Shown: positions 43,922 through 53,568 of the stretch, one piece after another | Numbering within the stretch: the first letter of the stretch is position 1 | Layout of the letters: the number at the start of each line of letters is the position of its first letter | Assembly: GCA_037130365.1 (NCBI GenBank) | Contig: JBAXTE010000002.1 | Coordinates: 117,666-181,665 of the forward strand | Origin: JBAXTE01 sp037130365 | GTDB taxonomy: Bacteria > Bacteroidota > Bacteroidia > Bacteroidales > WCHB1-69 | Direction: 5' to 3' | Length of the DNA: 64,000 nucleotides | Translations under genes and position numbers: made by a program | Notes under the pieces: model-generated | The model's database searches: none | Told to the model about the DNA's origin: nothing | What the model saw: only the letters and a program-made list of their open reading frames with translations

Positions 43922-44686
43922 TTAATTTTTTAATGGTTCTCTAGTGTCATAGATTATTGTAAACTTAGGTTTTGAAATAAATAAAAAAAAGTCTGGGCTT
44001 GGCTTATGGATTTTAGCACCATTACTGTTTTGTATAACCTGTGTTTTGCCTTGTACTTTATTTAATATTCCAGTTACTAATACTTTTTTACCTTTTAATG
44101 AATCGACTCCGCTTTTTGAAATGTCGTTTGAATAGATTCTATATTCATTCATTTTATATACAGATTCCCCATGAACACCCATATAGGTCTGCCCATCAAA
44201 AATTCCAATAGTGGATACTTCTGTTTCTTTCGTTCTAATTAAAAACATTTCTTTCCATGCCTTAAAGTCTTCATTACACGCCATGGTAAATTTATCGTCA
44301 ATAATGTACGATGAATTTATATTTGAAAATTTATATATGATGTGCTCAGTGCTTGAATTTTTTGAAGTTTTGATTCGTTCAGAGCATTTATAAAATATAT
44401 TTTCTAGACTTTTTAGTGTATTTAGAGATACTAAAGTGTCTAACCCTTTTTCTGAACGGCTCATTGGGTCAGGATTATCACATTTTATTCTTAACTTATC
44501 GCCTTCTGTTTTAAAAATATATATTTGAGAATGTCCTCCCCAATCTCCGATGTATTCTTCTTCAATAGTAAATGATTTGGAAGATAATATTTGTTTTAGT
44601 GAATCATTATTTACTTGAGAATAACAAAGTGATATTGAGGATGCAAATAAGATTAATGTTAAAAAACGAAAGTGATTCGTTATCAT
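43922..44686 (-). CDS. Secreted/periplasmic protein of unknown function
   Basis: 254 residues from 44686, giving a signal peptide (MITNHFRFLTLILFASSISLCYSQ). The in-frame extension to 44809 overlaps the hydrolase remnant and lies upstream of the -7 box at 44728-44735, so it is rejected. The body has FTIEEEYIGDWGGHSQIYIFK, MSRSEKGLDTLVSLNTLKSLENIFYKC and a C-terminal GVDSLKGKKVLVTGILNKVQGKTQVIQNSNGAKI that resembles an OB-fold strand pair. No family recognised. Confidence 0.65.
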   Translation of the reverse strand: MITNHFRFLTLILFASSISLCYSQVNNDSLKQILSSKSFTIEEEYIGDWGGHSQIYIFKTEGDKLRIKCDNPDPMSRSEKGLDTLVSLNTLKSLENIFYKCSERIKTSKNSSTEHIIYKFSNINSSYIIDDKFTMACNEDFKAWKEMFLIRTKETEVSTIGIFDGQTYMGVHGESVYKMNEYRIYSNDISKSGVDSLKGKKVLVTGILNKVQGKTQVIQNSNGAKIHKPSPDFFLFISKPKFTIIYDTREPLKN

Positions 44687-44727
44687 TGATGTTGATTTTT
44701 GGTTTTTATTTATTGACTTTTGATTTA

Positions 44728-44735
44728 CAAAGATA
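44728..44735 (-). promoter_or_regulatory. Putative -7 element of the 254-residue secreted-protein gene
   Basis: TATCTTTG on the minus strand, 41 nt upstream of the ATG at 44686. No -33 match at correct spacing. Supports the shorter start. Confidence 0.4.
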
Positions 44736-44768
44736 GTGTTTTTTCGATATGCTTCTTTCTGAGATTTC

Positions 44769-44873
44769 TCAAGGTTTTCCTGCTCCGTATTCCTCGTAGT
44801 ACATCTCAATGTTGTTTATTTGAAGGGTATTTCCTCGAATGGTTGTTTGTCTAGGAGCGTATGTAAATTTCAT
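44769..44873 (-). pseudogene. N-terminal remnant of an alpha/beta hydrolase gene
   Basis: A 34-codon frame beginning ATG at 44873 contains GNTLQINNIEMYYEEYGAGKP and then a TGA at 44769-44771. The string INxIxMYYEEYGxGxP is the start of many alpha/beta hydrolases, where LLLLHG normally follows. Here the homology ends at that point and unrelated DNA follows, so this is a 5' stub of a lost gene, not a working small protein. Confidence 0.65.
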
Positions 44874-45025
44874 GCATGTTTCTCTTTTTAGTTGGTTTGA
44901 TAACGTTTGCGCCATACAGGAGTCGCTAGAAAAATCCTGTTTCGCCTTTTCGGTAAACGAATTTCGATGGTTATTGTATGTTAAAATTTCAATTTACTTC
45001 TAAACCGCTGTGATATATTCCAATT

Positions 45026-46609
45026 TTATCTCTGAATTATTAATCTTTGATTTGTTGTCAAATCTTTGGTTTTAATTGTTACCAGATAAACTCCATTTAT
45101 TAAATCCTCGATATTAATTTGTCGTTGGTTTTGTTTTAGTGTTTTCGTTTTAACTAAAGTGCCAATTACATTATAAATTTCTATAATATAATCTGTATTG
45201 TTTTTGTCATCAATACTCAAAGTAATGATGTTGGAAGCGGGATTAGGGAAAATTGAAAGTAGGTTTGGATCTGGCTCAATTCTGACACCAGTAGCATTAA
45301 AATATTCATAACAGCCAATATCCACAGAATCACTTATTAATCGAATAACGCCATCTTTATCGATGGTGGGTGCAAATAAATGGGAACCTGTGTTTATTGC
45401 AATACTACTATTCTGTAAGTGAAAGTCTGCGAATACTGGATTAATAGAGTGTAAAACAAAATCAGGATTACCTAAAATGGTGTTGGCTCCAAATGGATTT
45501 GCTAAACCTGAATTTGTAGCCCATAAATTATTTTCTACAGATATTGCAGCAGTGGTGCTATTTGATTTGAATATAGGAGCTACCCCTGAATCTGGCCATG
45601 CAATATTATTAATGAACCAAATACTATCGGCACTGTAGGCTGTAAGTTCGCCATCATGAACCGTTGGTGACTGACAATTTTTATAACTTGTGTTGTTCAC
45701 AACAATAACGTTGTCAGAAGAATAACAATGAATACCTCTTCCCCCATTATCAAAAACCAAATTGTTAGCAATATATGTTTTGCCCACATAAGCACCCATT
45801 ACAGAGCCATTTTGTGTATTTCTACTGTCATCAATGCTAATTGCATTTCCATCCGAAATAGCTCCAGAATAGTGCACAGGTATATATTCCTCATTTCTGT
45901 AGCATATATTACCAATAATAAAATTTTTTATTGCATCAGTCGTGTCTGAATTGTAAAGTTGGAACAATGTTATGGCAGAATTTCCATAGGGAGAGTACCA
46001 TGCACATTCCGAAACAATATTGTTTTCAATTGTAATATAGTCGCCGGGATATGCAAAAATACCACCGCCACCACATTTACTGACATTGCAATTTCTAACA
46101 ATTACATGATGAGGTTTGTTTGCCGGATTACTATACTGTGATCCAATACCAATTCCATTACAAGATGTAGTTGGATTATTTAAACTGTCTTGCTGCGATT
46201 GCGCATAAGTAAGCGTAATTGAATCGTTATTTCCAACTACCTTAAATCCATCAATTACAATGTAATCCGAACCTTGAACAGCAATACCACACCATTGATC
46301 GTATAACTTAATTATTGGCGTTTCCCCTGGGAAATTTTTATAAACAATATAATTATCAGAAGTTCCTGAATGGTAGATACTCAAAACATTGGTAGCACGA
46401 ACCAAATTTGTATAGGTTCCAGCCATTGCAAAAACAGTGTCGCCAGGGTTTGTTTGGTCTGCAGCAAACTGTAAGGTTTCAAATGCAGTTGCTGGTGTTA
46501 ATCCATCATTGCTGTTGCTACCCGATGGTTTTACAAAATAATTTGTCGCAAATGTATGAGATGTTGCGCTTAGCAAAAATAGAATCAAAAATTGCTTCAT
46601 TTTCTTCAT
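45026..46609 (-). CDS. Secreted right-handed beta-helix protein with T9SS type A sorting domain
   Basis: 527 residues from 46609 (the ATG at 46600 is an alternative); longer frames lack a leading signal. Signal peptide MKQFLILFLLSATSHTFA, then YFVKPSGSNSNDGLTPATAFETLQFAADQTNPGDTVFAMAGTYTN, the DUF1565 start of pectate-lyase-like beta-helices. Successive helix turns (HHVIVRNCNVSKCGGGGIFAYPGDYITIENNIVSECAW; RGIHCYSSDNVIVVNNTSYKNC) extend to about residue 410. The C-terminal ~75 residues (LSIFPNPASNIITLSIDDKN, YNVIGTLVKTKTL, GVYLVTIKT) are a Por sorting domain. Likely a surface polysaccharide lyase or binding protein; no lyase residues could be identified. Confidence 0.88.
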   Translation of the reverse strand: MKKMKQFLILFLLSATSHTFATNYFVKPSGSNSNDGLTPATAFETLQFAADQTNPGDTVFAMAGTYTNLVRATNVLSIYHSGTSDNYIVYKNFPGETPIIKLYDQWCGIAVQGSDYIVIDGFKVVGNNDSITLTYAQSQQDSLNNPTTSCNGIGIGSQYSNPANKPHHVIVRNCNVSKCGGGGIFAYPGDYITIENNIVSECAWYSPYGNSAITLFQLYNSDTTDAIKNFIIGNICYRNEEYIPVHYSGAISDGNAISIDDSRNTQNGSVMGAYVGKTYIANNLVFDNGGRGIHCYSSDNVIVVNNTSYKNCQSPTVHDGELTAYSADSIWFINNIAWPDSGVAPIFKSNSTTAAISVENNLWATNSGLANPFGANTILGNPDFVLHSINPVFADFHLQNSSIAINTGSHLFAPTIDKDGVIRLISDSVDIGCYEYFNATGVRIEPDPNLLSIFPNPASNIITLSIDDKNNTDYIIEIYNVIGTLVKTKTLKQNQRQINIEDLINGVYLVTIKTKDLTTNQRLIIQR

Positions 46610-46725
46610 CTTTCGAGTCTTTTGTCTGATCGTTATCTTAATTTGATCTCTTTTAGTATTCTGGTTAACAACCAAATTGGTTTACTTATTCGAGGTCAAC
46701 CATTTTTTTAAATAATTATTTACAT

Positions 46726-46755
46726 CAAAGTTACATTTTATTCATAAATCCACAA
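46726..46755 (-). promoter_or_regulatory. Bacteroidota promoter of the beta-helix protein gene
   Basis: On the minus strand TTG (46753-46755), 19-nt spacer, TAACTTTG (46726-46733). Predicts a leader of about 110 nt. Confidence 0.5.
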
Positions 46756-46766
46756 GGTTGATGTAA

Positions 46767-47582
46767 TTATTGAATTTGTTTGATGAAATCCATTAGTAAC
46801 TCATTAAACTTCTCCGAATTGTCCATGTTTGCACAATGACCCGCATCCTCAATCAAATAATATTTACTATTGGGGGCTAAATCGTGCCATTTTTTGCTTG
46901 TTTTTTTTGCCAATTCAAGATCCTTTTCGCCATTCATTATACACAAAGGGTAGGGTAATGCAATATTATCTCTTTTTTGAATAACATTGCCTAGTCCAGA
47001 CATTGCCATAAATGATTTTCGAGTAAACATCTTCGACATTTCATAATATAGAACCTGTGATTCGATATTAGAGACAGAAACGGTTGCAACATATCTTCGA
47101 AATGAATTCATCGAGAACAATGCTTTAAAAATCCACTTTAATTGTTCTGAACGTTGAGCTTTAGAGATTTCACTATTATCCGCATTTATATCATATCCAC
47201 CCAATATGGTCATTGATTTGACTTTTTCAGGGTGTTTTAATCCAAAATATTGTGCGATTAAAGAACCCACAGAAACCCCAACAATATGCGCGTTTTGAAA
47301 TCCTTCTAATCTTAATATTTCATCAATATGGCTTACTGTAGCGTCAATCTTATCTTTTGCTTTCGCTACTTTTGATAATCCATGACCAAGCATGTCTATC
47401 GAAATAACTCTAAAATTCTTTGAGAAAAAATCAATCTGTTTGTCAAAACAGGTATGATCTGCAAATGCAGGATGAAGGAATATGATCAAATCTTTAGTGG
47501 ATTCACCAGCACAAAAGTAATGTATGGAGTAGCCTTTAAGTATTAATTCCTTATGTTCTACATTGCTTTGAATATTTATCAT
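46767..47582 (-). CDS. Alpha/beta hydrolase
   Basis: 271 residues, cytosolic. Oxyanion region IIFLHPAFADHTCFDKQ, ISIDMLGHGLS, nucleophile elbow GVSVG with Ser104, acid CIMNGEKDLELA, and His in DAGHCANMDNSEKFNELLMDFI. The catalytic triad is complete. The HPAF in place of the common HGxx at the oxyanion strand is slightly unusual. Ester or C-C hydrolase; substrate cannot be inferred. It follows the Nramp-related gene by 68 nt on the same strand, so may share its transcript. Confidence 0.88.
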   Translation of the reverse strand: MINIQSNVEHKELILKGYSIHYFCAGESTKDLIIFLHPAFADHTCFDKQIDFFSKNFRVISIDMLGHGLSKVAKAKDKIDATVSHIDEILRLEGFQNAHIVGVSVGSLIAQYFGLKHPEKVKSMTILGGYDINADNSEISKAQRSEQLKWIFKALFSMNSFRRYVATVSVSNIESQVLYYEMSKMFTRKSFMAMSGLGNVIQKRDNIALPYPLCIMNGEKDLELAKKTSKKWHDLAPNSKYYLIEDAGHCANMDNSEKFNELLMDFIKQIQ

Positions 47583-47650
47583 TTTTATAGAGTGGTTTTT
47601 CTAATTAGTGGTTATCTGAATTATTATTTATTCATTTGTCAATAGATTTG

Positions 47651-48919
47651 CTATTCTGTAAATTGCATATATATCAATGCTACCGCAGCCACTGTCATAA
47701 TAATTAATGCAGCAAAGCCAAGAACATTCGATAATCTTCCATTCACTTTATTGCCCATTATTTTTTTGTTGTTGGAAATGTGAAGGATGATAGCAATTAG
47801 GACAGGAGCCGTTAGTCCGTAAAGAATGGCTGTATATATCAATGACTGAATAGGAGTAATTCCTACATAATTTAAAGATAAACCAAGAATCAATGAAATT
47901 GCGATGATGATATAAAATGCTTTCGCTTCGTGCCATTTTTTGTCAAGACCTTGTTTCCAGCCAAATGTTTCGGTGATGATGTAAGAAATAGAGCCGCTCA
48001 ATACAGGAATTGCAATAAGTCCGGTTCCGATTACACCGATTGTAAAAAGAAGATAAGCGAGGTTTCCTGCTAATGGTTTTAATGCCATTGCAGCTTGTTC
48101 AACTGTATCAATTTGATGGATGCCACCTTTAAACAATACCGTGCCCGTAGTAAGGATGATAAAATACATAACTAAGCCCGAAACGGTCATTCCAAAATAT
48201 ACATCCTTGTTCATATCGCTGATTATCTTTTTGTTTACAACCAAATGTTTCTTTTTGGTTTTCATTTCTTCAACCTCTATAGATGCTTGCCAAAAGAAAA
48301 GATACGGTGAAATGGTTGTGCCAAGTATGCCTACAATAATGGCTATAAAATTCTTGTCAAACTTTATAGTTGGAATAAATGTAGCTTTAAAAATTTCGGT
48401 AAAATCTTGTTTATACAAAAACGGAACAATAAAATATACCAACATCACGATGCACAAATACTTTAAAACGGATGCAATTTTCTGATAAGGCAAGTAGATT
48501 ATTAATCCGATAAGCAGAATCGTAAAAAAAATACTAAAATAATTAGCATGAATAGCCGGAAAAAGCAAATTTCCAACCGCCCCCATACCTGCAATATCAG
48601 CACCAATATTCAGTACAATTGCAGGAAAGCTGAACAACAACATCAGATACAAAATTGGTCTTGGATAATGTTCTTTTATTATTCCTGTAAGCCCTTGTGA
48701 TGTTACTAACCCAATTCTCGCACACATTTGCTGAATTGAAGCCATGAGAGGAAAAGCTACAATTGCGGTCCACAATGTTGAAAGTCCAAATGCAGCACCT
48801 GCTTGAGAATAAGTTGCAATACCAGAAGGATCATCGTCGCTTGCACCTGTTACAAGGCCTGGTCCTAGTTTTTTCCAACTGTTAAGAAGTTTAGTTGAAA
48901 ATGATTTCTTTTTGTTCAT
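47651..48919 (-). CDS. Nramp-related divalent metal transporter with altered metal-site motifs
   Basis: 422 residues, 11 predicted helices. N-terminal GPGLVTGASDDDPSGIATYSQAGAAFGLSTLW is the helix 1 region of the Nramp family, but the canonical DPGN is DPSG (residues 30-33). Helix 6 reads GTTISPYLFFWQASIEVE, so the canonical MPH with the soft-metal-selecting Met is SPY. Loss of that Met is known from Nramp-related Mg2+ transporters (NRMT), which suggests a substrate other than Fe2+/Mn2+. Inner-membrane protein. The upstream region carries copy 2 of the 64-nt repeat. Confidence 0.85.
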   Translation of the reverse strand: MNKKKSFSTKLLNSWKKLGPGLVTGASDDDPSGIATYSQAGAAFGLSTLWTAIVAFPLMASIQQMCARIGLVTSQGLTGIIKEHYPRPILYLMLLFSFPAIVLNIGADIAGMGAVGNLLFPAIHANYFSIFFTILLIGLIIYLPYQKIASVLKYLCIVMLVYFIVPFLYKQDFTEIFKATFIPTIKFDKNFIAIIVGILGTTISPYLFFWQASIEVEEMKTKKKHLVVNKKIISDMNKDVYFGMTVSGLVMYFIILTTGTVLFKGGIHQIDTVEQAAMALKPLAGNLAYLLFTIGVIGTGLIAIPVLSGSISYIITETFGWKQGLDKKWHEAKAFYIIIAISLILGLSLNYVGITPIQSLIYTAILYGLTAPVLIAIILHISNNKKIMGNKVNGRLSNVLGFAALIIMTVAAVALIYMQFTE

Positions 48920-49561
48920 TCTTTAAGTGTTGTTAAATGTCGGCTAAAGCACAACCAAGATGAGTAAGTGAGTATCGAAAAAGTTGGCGTTTTAGCTTCG
49001 CTGAGCTCTCCGCCAGCTGGCGGATCGGTTCATGCAAGCACTACATAAGTATCGTTTTTGCAAATGTGTAGTGCTTTGTATATCTCCTCTGTTTTTGATT
49101 TTAATGTATATTCTATCACAAAGCTAATTAAAAATCGCTCTACTGTTCAAAAAAAATCCTACAACTAACACAAAAGCAAAAAAACTAATTCAAATAACAG
49201 AATTGGGAGGATAGAAGTTCGGGAATACGAATTATCGAGATATTGGTTGAGAAGAATTGACCCAATTTATTGGGTCGTGTATAAAGTTTAGAATAATATT
49301 ATTGAAATTCACTCATTAAAAGGTTATTATTAAACACATTTTTCCAGATTTTCAGCCCCATTATTACCAAACAAATGTAAAGATTTTTGAAAATTTTCAA
49401 AGCCAATTATTCGATTTGTTCCAAAAGACCATTCATTTTTAATTTGACTGTTTTTATGAAGTGCATTCTGACTTAAAAAATTGAATATTAATAAAAAATT
49501 ACTATTTTTGAGTTCGAAAATGAATATTAATAATCTTTAAATACTTCTTAAACACATAGCT
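48920..49561. other. Divergent intergenic region with repeat
   Basis: 642 nt. It holds the 64-nt palindromic repeat (48980-49043) and an adjoining inverted pair GCACTACA (49038-49045)/TGTAGTGC (49067-49074). The remainder is AT-rich with no gene, tRNA or convincing promoter. Confidence 0.55.
48980..49043. repeat. Dispersed 64-nt palindromic repeat, copy 2
   Basis: Partner of 27702-27765 with two mismatches; the 16-bp palindrome TCCGCCAGCTGGCGGA is at 49009-49024. Same orientation as copy 1, upstream of the Nramp-related gene. Confidence 0.9.
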
Positions 49562-51187
49562 ATGAAGATAAAATTTCTTTCTACAATAAGTCTTCTCATT
49601 CTTATTATCGTATTATTGTCTAATAACCTAAAAGCGCAGCAAATTTTCGACACATTGATTATTCGTGATATTTGCTCCTATTGTGAAAAAGCACAAGGCA
49701 ACAGAACCAAATGTTTTTGCTCTAACGATTGCGACAAAAGCGAGTTTCAGCAGTTTGCTCGTCAATATGGAAATGGAATATCTCATTTAATCATTGAAAA
49801 TCCTTCTAAAACAATGAATTGCTTGGACTTTTCAAAGTTTCCTAATCTAAAAGTTGTGAATATGTTTGGGACTGATTGGGATTTATTAACCGCAATTCAT
49901 CCAGAAATGATGAAAATTAAGACATTGAAAAAGATTGAGCTTTCGAATATAATGGTACCCGAACTCGAAGTGGAACGTTTGAAAAAATATGTTTCCGACA
50001 TCGAGATTTCTGGACTCGACGGTACCGTAAATACTGATGGAAGAGATACTGCTTTTGATTTGACAATTGTAGTGAAAAAGGACGATAAGTATGCACTCTG
50101 GTCATATCCTTATGAATCAAAACCTCTATATGTTTTTGATTATATTCAGAGGCTTGGTTATGGAAAATATATCTGCAACTCCGAATCGGGATGTCAATTT
50201 ATCAACACTCGATTAAACAGTGACCAAAAGTATACTCTGCATCAGGAGATATGGTACAGTTACCCGAATGTTCAAGATCCGCTTAGCCGATATGTTGTAA
50301 ATAATCATGGCATGGTCAGATATCAGGGTTTGAAATATTTTGAATTAACAGGGGCAAATGATGTGAATGGAAATTTTACAACAACCGAAAAAAAAGAAGT
50401 TTTGGATTCTTTGGCGCTCATTTCTGGAGGATATTTTGGTTTGCTATCTAACGATTTTAAGATAATTATTCCCGCAGTTTATACTGATATCCGTTTCCCT
50501 GCGAAAGTCCATTATAGGGAACTTGCAAACGTAGTCCCAGATAAGATTAATGAATACCTTAATTGGGTGGATTGTAGCGAACTTTATAGTCAGACCAATA
50601 ATTCAAATACAAATGTTCAGGAACTGATTTTGGTGGACAGTGGAACATATAAAGGGGCATATAATTTTGATGGCAAACAGGTTATACCAGTAAAATACAC
50701 TGATATAATTCCCATGATTGATGGAAACACAACACGCTATTATTGTTTTGAAGATAATAGGAAAGGGTTGGTTTTTGATCAAAAAGGGACGATTATAGAA
50801 CCCATAGTGTTGTCGAAGAAAAATCGCTTACAATATCCTTTAAAAAGTGATGAGACTTCATCAGCCGAATATCCTTATAATCCAAAGAATTTGAAAGATT
50901 TAACCACATTGATGCAAGAAATTATAGATAAAAAAAGTGTGCGTTTTTATAATGATATTTCAGCTTCTCACTCCGCTACTCGTGTTCCTGAAAAAATAAC
51001 TACAATATATGTCACGGTTATTTCTGTTCCCGGAACCAAAAATAATCGGACTGTTTTTTCAATTAGCCTTTTTGATACGACTAAAGATGTCAAAATTGTA
51101 ATTAGATTTAATGATTTATTGTTAATAGCTTACAAAAATCCAGAATTGATGAAACAACTCGAAGCAATTGAAAAGAGTTTTAAGTAA
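49562..51187 (+). CDS. Large secreted protein of unknown function, WG-repeat-like middle
   Basis: 541 residues. Signal peptide (1-25, ending NNLKAQ). A Cys-rich segment follows (ICSYCEKAQGNRTKCFCSNDC, six Cys), then leucine-rich-like strands (FPNLKVVNMFGTDWDLL, IKTLKKIELSNIMVPELEVERL). The middle contains WG-repeat-like units: GGYFGLLSNDFKIIIPAVYTDI, GAYNFDGKQVIPVKYTDIIPM and KGLVFDQKGTIIEPIVL. No sorting domain at the C-terminus. Cys-rich plus WG-like layout suggests an extracytoplasmic binding protein. No partner gene is in the same direction nearby. Confidence 0.65.
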   Translation: MKIKFLSTISLLILIIVLLSNNLKAQQIFDTLIIRDICSYCEKAQGNRTKCFCSNDCDKSEFQQFARQYGNGISHLIIENPSKTMNCLDFSKFPNLKVVNMFGTDWDLLTAIHPEMMKIKTLKKIELSNIMVPELEVERLKKYVSDIEISGLDGTVNTDGRDTAFDLTIVVKKDDKYALWSYPYESKPLYVFDYIQRLGYGKYICNSESGCQFINTRLNSDQKYTLHQEIWYSYPNVQDPLSRYVVNNHGMVRYQGLKYFELTGANDVNGNFTTTEKKEVLDSLALISGGYFGLLSNDFKIIIPAVYTDIRFPAKVHYRELANVVPDKINEYLNWVDCSELYSQTNNSNTNVQELILVDSGTYKGAYNFDGKQVIPVKYTDIIPMIDGNTTRYYCFEDNRKGLVFDQKGTIIEPIVLSKKNRLQYPLKSDETSSAEYPYNPKNLKDLTTLMQEIIDKKSVRFYNDISASHSATRVPEKITTIYVTVISVPGTKNNRTVFSISLFDTTKDVKIVIRFNDLLLIAYKNPELMKQLEAIEKSFK

Positions 51188-51304
51188 TCCTTATTTTAGC
51201 AAATAATTGCAAAGATATAAATGAACCTTATAATTGCCTTTTTTGAGTCAAAACGCTGATTGTCTAGATTTTAAAAACATCACCGAAATATGTAATGTAT
51301 TATT

Positions 51305-53197
51305 TTAAAATGCATCAGGATTGGGATTACAATTGAGTACTGCTTTTAATATTTCAATTTCTTCGTCAAAAAAACGCCATCCTTCCTTTTTAATCATTGT
51401 TTCAATATGTGAATATCCAAGCTTTAGTTCTGGGGTAATTTTTACTGCAACAGACAAATAATTTTTATAGTTTTTTTCATCTTTTAATGAATAGTAGGTC
51501 ATCAATAACCCGAGAGCAGCACCCAAATTTTTATCATCAGTTTCGAGTGCTTTTTTATAATCTGCTATAGACAAATCGTATTTTTTAATCATTCGGTATG
51601 CATCACCTCGACAAGCATAAGATGTTGATTGTAAAACGTTAAACCTATTGATAATTTGGGTAAAGTCCTTTATTGCACTTCTGAATTTTCTACTTGTAAG
51701 TTTTGCCCTTCCACGAGCATAAATTGCAATTATTTCTTGTCTTAATCTGCTCATATACAGCTTGTTTTCTTTCGTCTTTCCGCTTAAATCAAAATAAGTT
51801 TCATTCTTAAGAAATTTATTAAAATACTTGATAGATTTTGAATACTGTTGCATAAAATACGCTGAATAACCTAAATAATAAAAAATATCATTTTCCTCCT
51901 GATCGAGTTCGCAATAAGGTAATGCTTTTAATAGTAATTCATAAGCTTCAGGAAAGCTTTCCTGCATAAAAAATGAAATGCCTAAGATTTTATAAGATAA
52001 AAGGTAATTACTATTTAAACTATACGCCTTGTAACAGTCTTCTACTCCTTTATCATATTGCTTTAAATTGATATAAGCCAATCCTCTATAACAAAATGCT
52101 TCATGCATATTGGGTTTATAATTTATGCAGTTACTAAAATCAAGAATGGCTTTGTCGTATTCTTCTAAATAAATATAAGCCAGTCCCCTATTATAGTATG
52201 CTTTATAATTTGAAGAATTTTCTTGGATTGACCAGCCAAACCGTTCAATAGATTCTTTATATTTCTTCAAACTATAATAATACATTCCTCTCTCATTCCA
52301 ACTTTCAGAACGACTCTCGGCAGTAACAACAACCTTCGGCCTATTTTCTGTTTCCTCTTCTTCCTTTAGTCTTCTCTCTCGTCTTTCTCTTAATCTTGCT
52401 TGTCGCTGTTCTGGCGTTCCGTAAACCGCATTCTCAATTGAATTATAAGCGTTGGTTCTGGCATTTTCGATTTGATTGCTTGTATTTATCTGATTCTCGT
52501 AATTTTCTTTCGATATTTGTTTTTTTCTTTCAATTCGCTGTCTTTGTTTTTCAACTTCTTGTTGCCGATTTGACTCTTGTTGCCGCCGATTTATCTGTTG
52601 CTGCCGTTCTATCTCTTTTTGTTTTGCATTTGCCGTGGCTGTGGCGGAAGCATTACTTTTATTTGTTTGAGTATTCCTTTGATTGGAATTAGTTGGTGTT
52701 GTGTTAGTTGTATTGGGATTAGTTGGTGTAGTTTTATTTGTAGTTGCACTATTTGTTCGGTTGATTTGTTGACTGTTTTTTGAATTCACTTTTGGTTGTA
52801 CATTGGTTTTATTTTCAACTTTAGGCTTAGATTCAGCGTTTGTAACGGTATAATCAATTTTTATATACGACGGACAGGTTTTACCACCATCAGGGTACCA
52901 AACCAACCCACTCCATTGGCCAGCTTGTTCTGAATGTGCAGCAATATTAACAGCCTGTGGTCCCATGTTGAATGTTTTAGTGTTTACCGTAAATGTAGGT
53001 GTAAGTCCGACTGAAACTTTATATGAATTTTTATTTACCACCTTTATTACTGATCGATTCTGGTTTTTAGCTTCGTTTTTACATTGCCAATAAAAATCAA
53101 CACCATAACCCGAAGTCACATAATTCCATCCATCCTGAGAGAATGCTTCTGCAATAATAAAGCAGATAATTAGTGTCAAGAAAGCTTTCTTTTTCAT
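51305..53197 (-). CDS. Secreted TPR protein with Asn/Thr/Gln-rich linker
   Basis: 630 residues from 53197 (three residues shorter than the longest frame). Signal peptide MKKKAFLTLIICFIIAEAFSQ; a beta-rich domain (about 25-118, ending GGKTCPSYIKIDYTVT) that resembles small secreted carbohydrate- or matrix-binding modules; a low-complexity linker (about 120-300) first Asn/Thr-rich, then Gln/Arg/Glu-rich coiled coil (ERQQQINRRQQESNRQQEVEKQ); then at least seven TPR units from ~310 to 610 (KAYYNRGLAYIYLEEYDKAILDF, HEAFCYRGLAYINLKQYDKGVED). TPRs outside the cytoplasm usually scaffold envelope or T9SS-linked complexes. Function unknown. Convergent with the upstream secreted-protein gene. Confidence 0.75.
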   Translation of the reverse strand: MKKKAFLTLIICFIIAEAFSQDGWNYVTSGYGVDFYWQCKNEAKNQNRSVIKVVNKNSYKVSVGLTPTFTVNTKTFNMGPQAVNIAAHSEQAGQWSGLVWYPDGGKTCPSYIKIDYTVTNAESKPKVENKTNVQPKVNSKNSQQINRTNSATTNKTTPTNPNTTNTTPTNSNQRNTQTNKSNASATATANAKQKEIERQQQINRRQQESNRQQEVEKQRQRIERKKQISKENYENQINTSNQIENARTNAYNSIENAVYGTPEQRQARLRERRERRLKEEEETENRPKVVVTAESRSESWNERGMYYYSLKKYKESIERFGWSIQENSSNYKAYYNRGLAYIYLEEYDKAILDFSNCINYKPNMHEAFCYRGLAYINLKQYDKGVEDCYKAYSLNSNYLLSYKILGISFFMQESFPEAYELLLKALPYCELDQEENDIFYYLGYSAYFMQQYSKSIKYFNKFLKNETYFDLSGKTKENKLYMSRLRQEIIAIYARGRAKLTSRKFRSAIKDFTQIINRFNVLQSTSYACRGDAYRMIKKYDLSIADYKKALETDDKNLGAALGLLMTYYSLKDEKNYKNYLSVAVKITPELKLGYSHIETMIKKEGWRFFDEEIEILKAVLNCNPNPDAF

Positions 53198-53568
53198 TGT
53201 ATACAAGTTTTGTAAAATAAAAGTGCACTAAGACTTAAAAAACGATTGATTATGCAACATTTAATTATAAAAATTAATATTAAGGTGATAAATGTACAAT
53301 TTATTATTAAAATATAAAAACTTCTTTTTCATTTTTACAAAAACAGTAGCCGTTTATATAATAAGGCTTTGCATATTCAAACAAATTGAAGATTTCCAAT
53401 TTAAAAATCAGCAACACTTAGTATATGAGGTGTCTATGATTTATAAACGAACAAAAAACAAATACTACATAAGAAAATAACAACTCGCATTATTACCGTC
53501 CAAGGATGTTTTTTTTACAAATTTCGAAAAAAAATCAGTAATTTGCGCCGATTATAAAATCATATTAT
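53198..53568. other. Divergent intergenic region
   Basis: About 370 very AT-rich nucleotides between the TPR protein gene and the MBOAT gene. A GTAATTTG near 53540 is one base short of the -7 consensus for the MBOAT gene. A 62-codon plus-strand frame at 53292 is Lys/Phe/Ile-rich and looks like chance. Confidence 0.45.

Noticed and set aside
38652..45000. An intact new defence island
   Set aside because: Only the RNA ligase and transposase are whole; the R-M, Bro-N and hydrolase pieces are broken, and no nuclease/sensor pair or conserved operon is visible.
53292..53480. 62-codon plus-strand frame before the MBOAT gene
   Set aside because: Lys/Ile/Phe-rich low-complexity product without motifs or a ribosome site.
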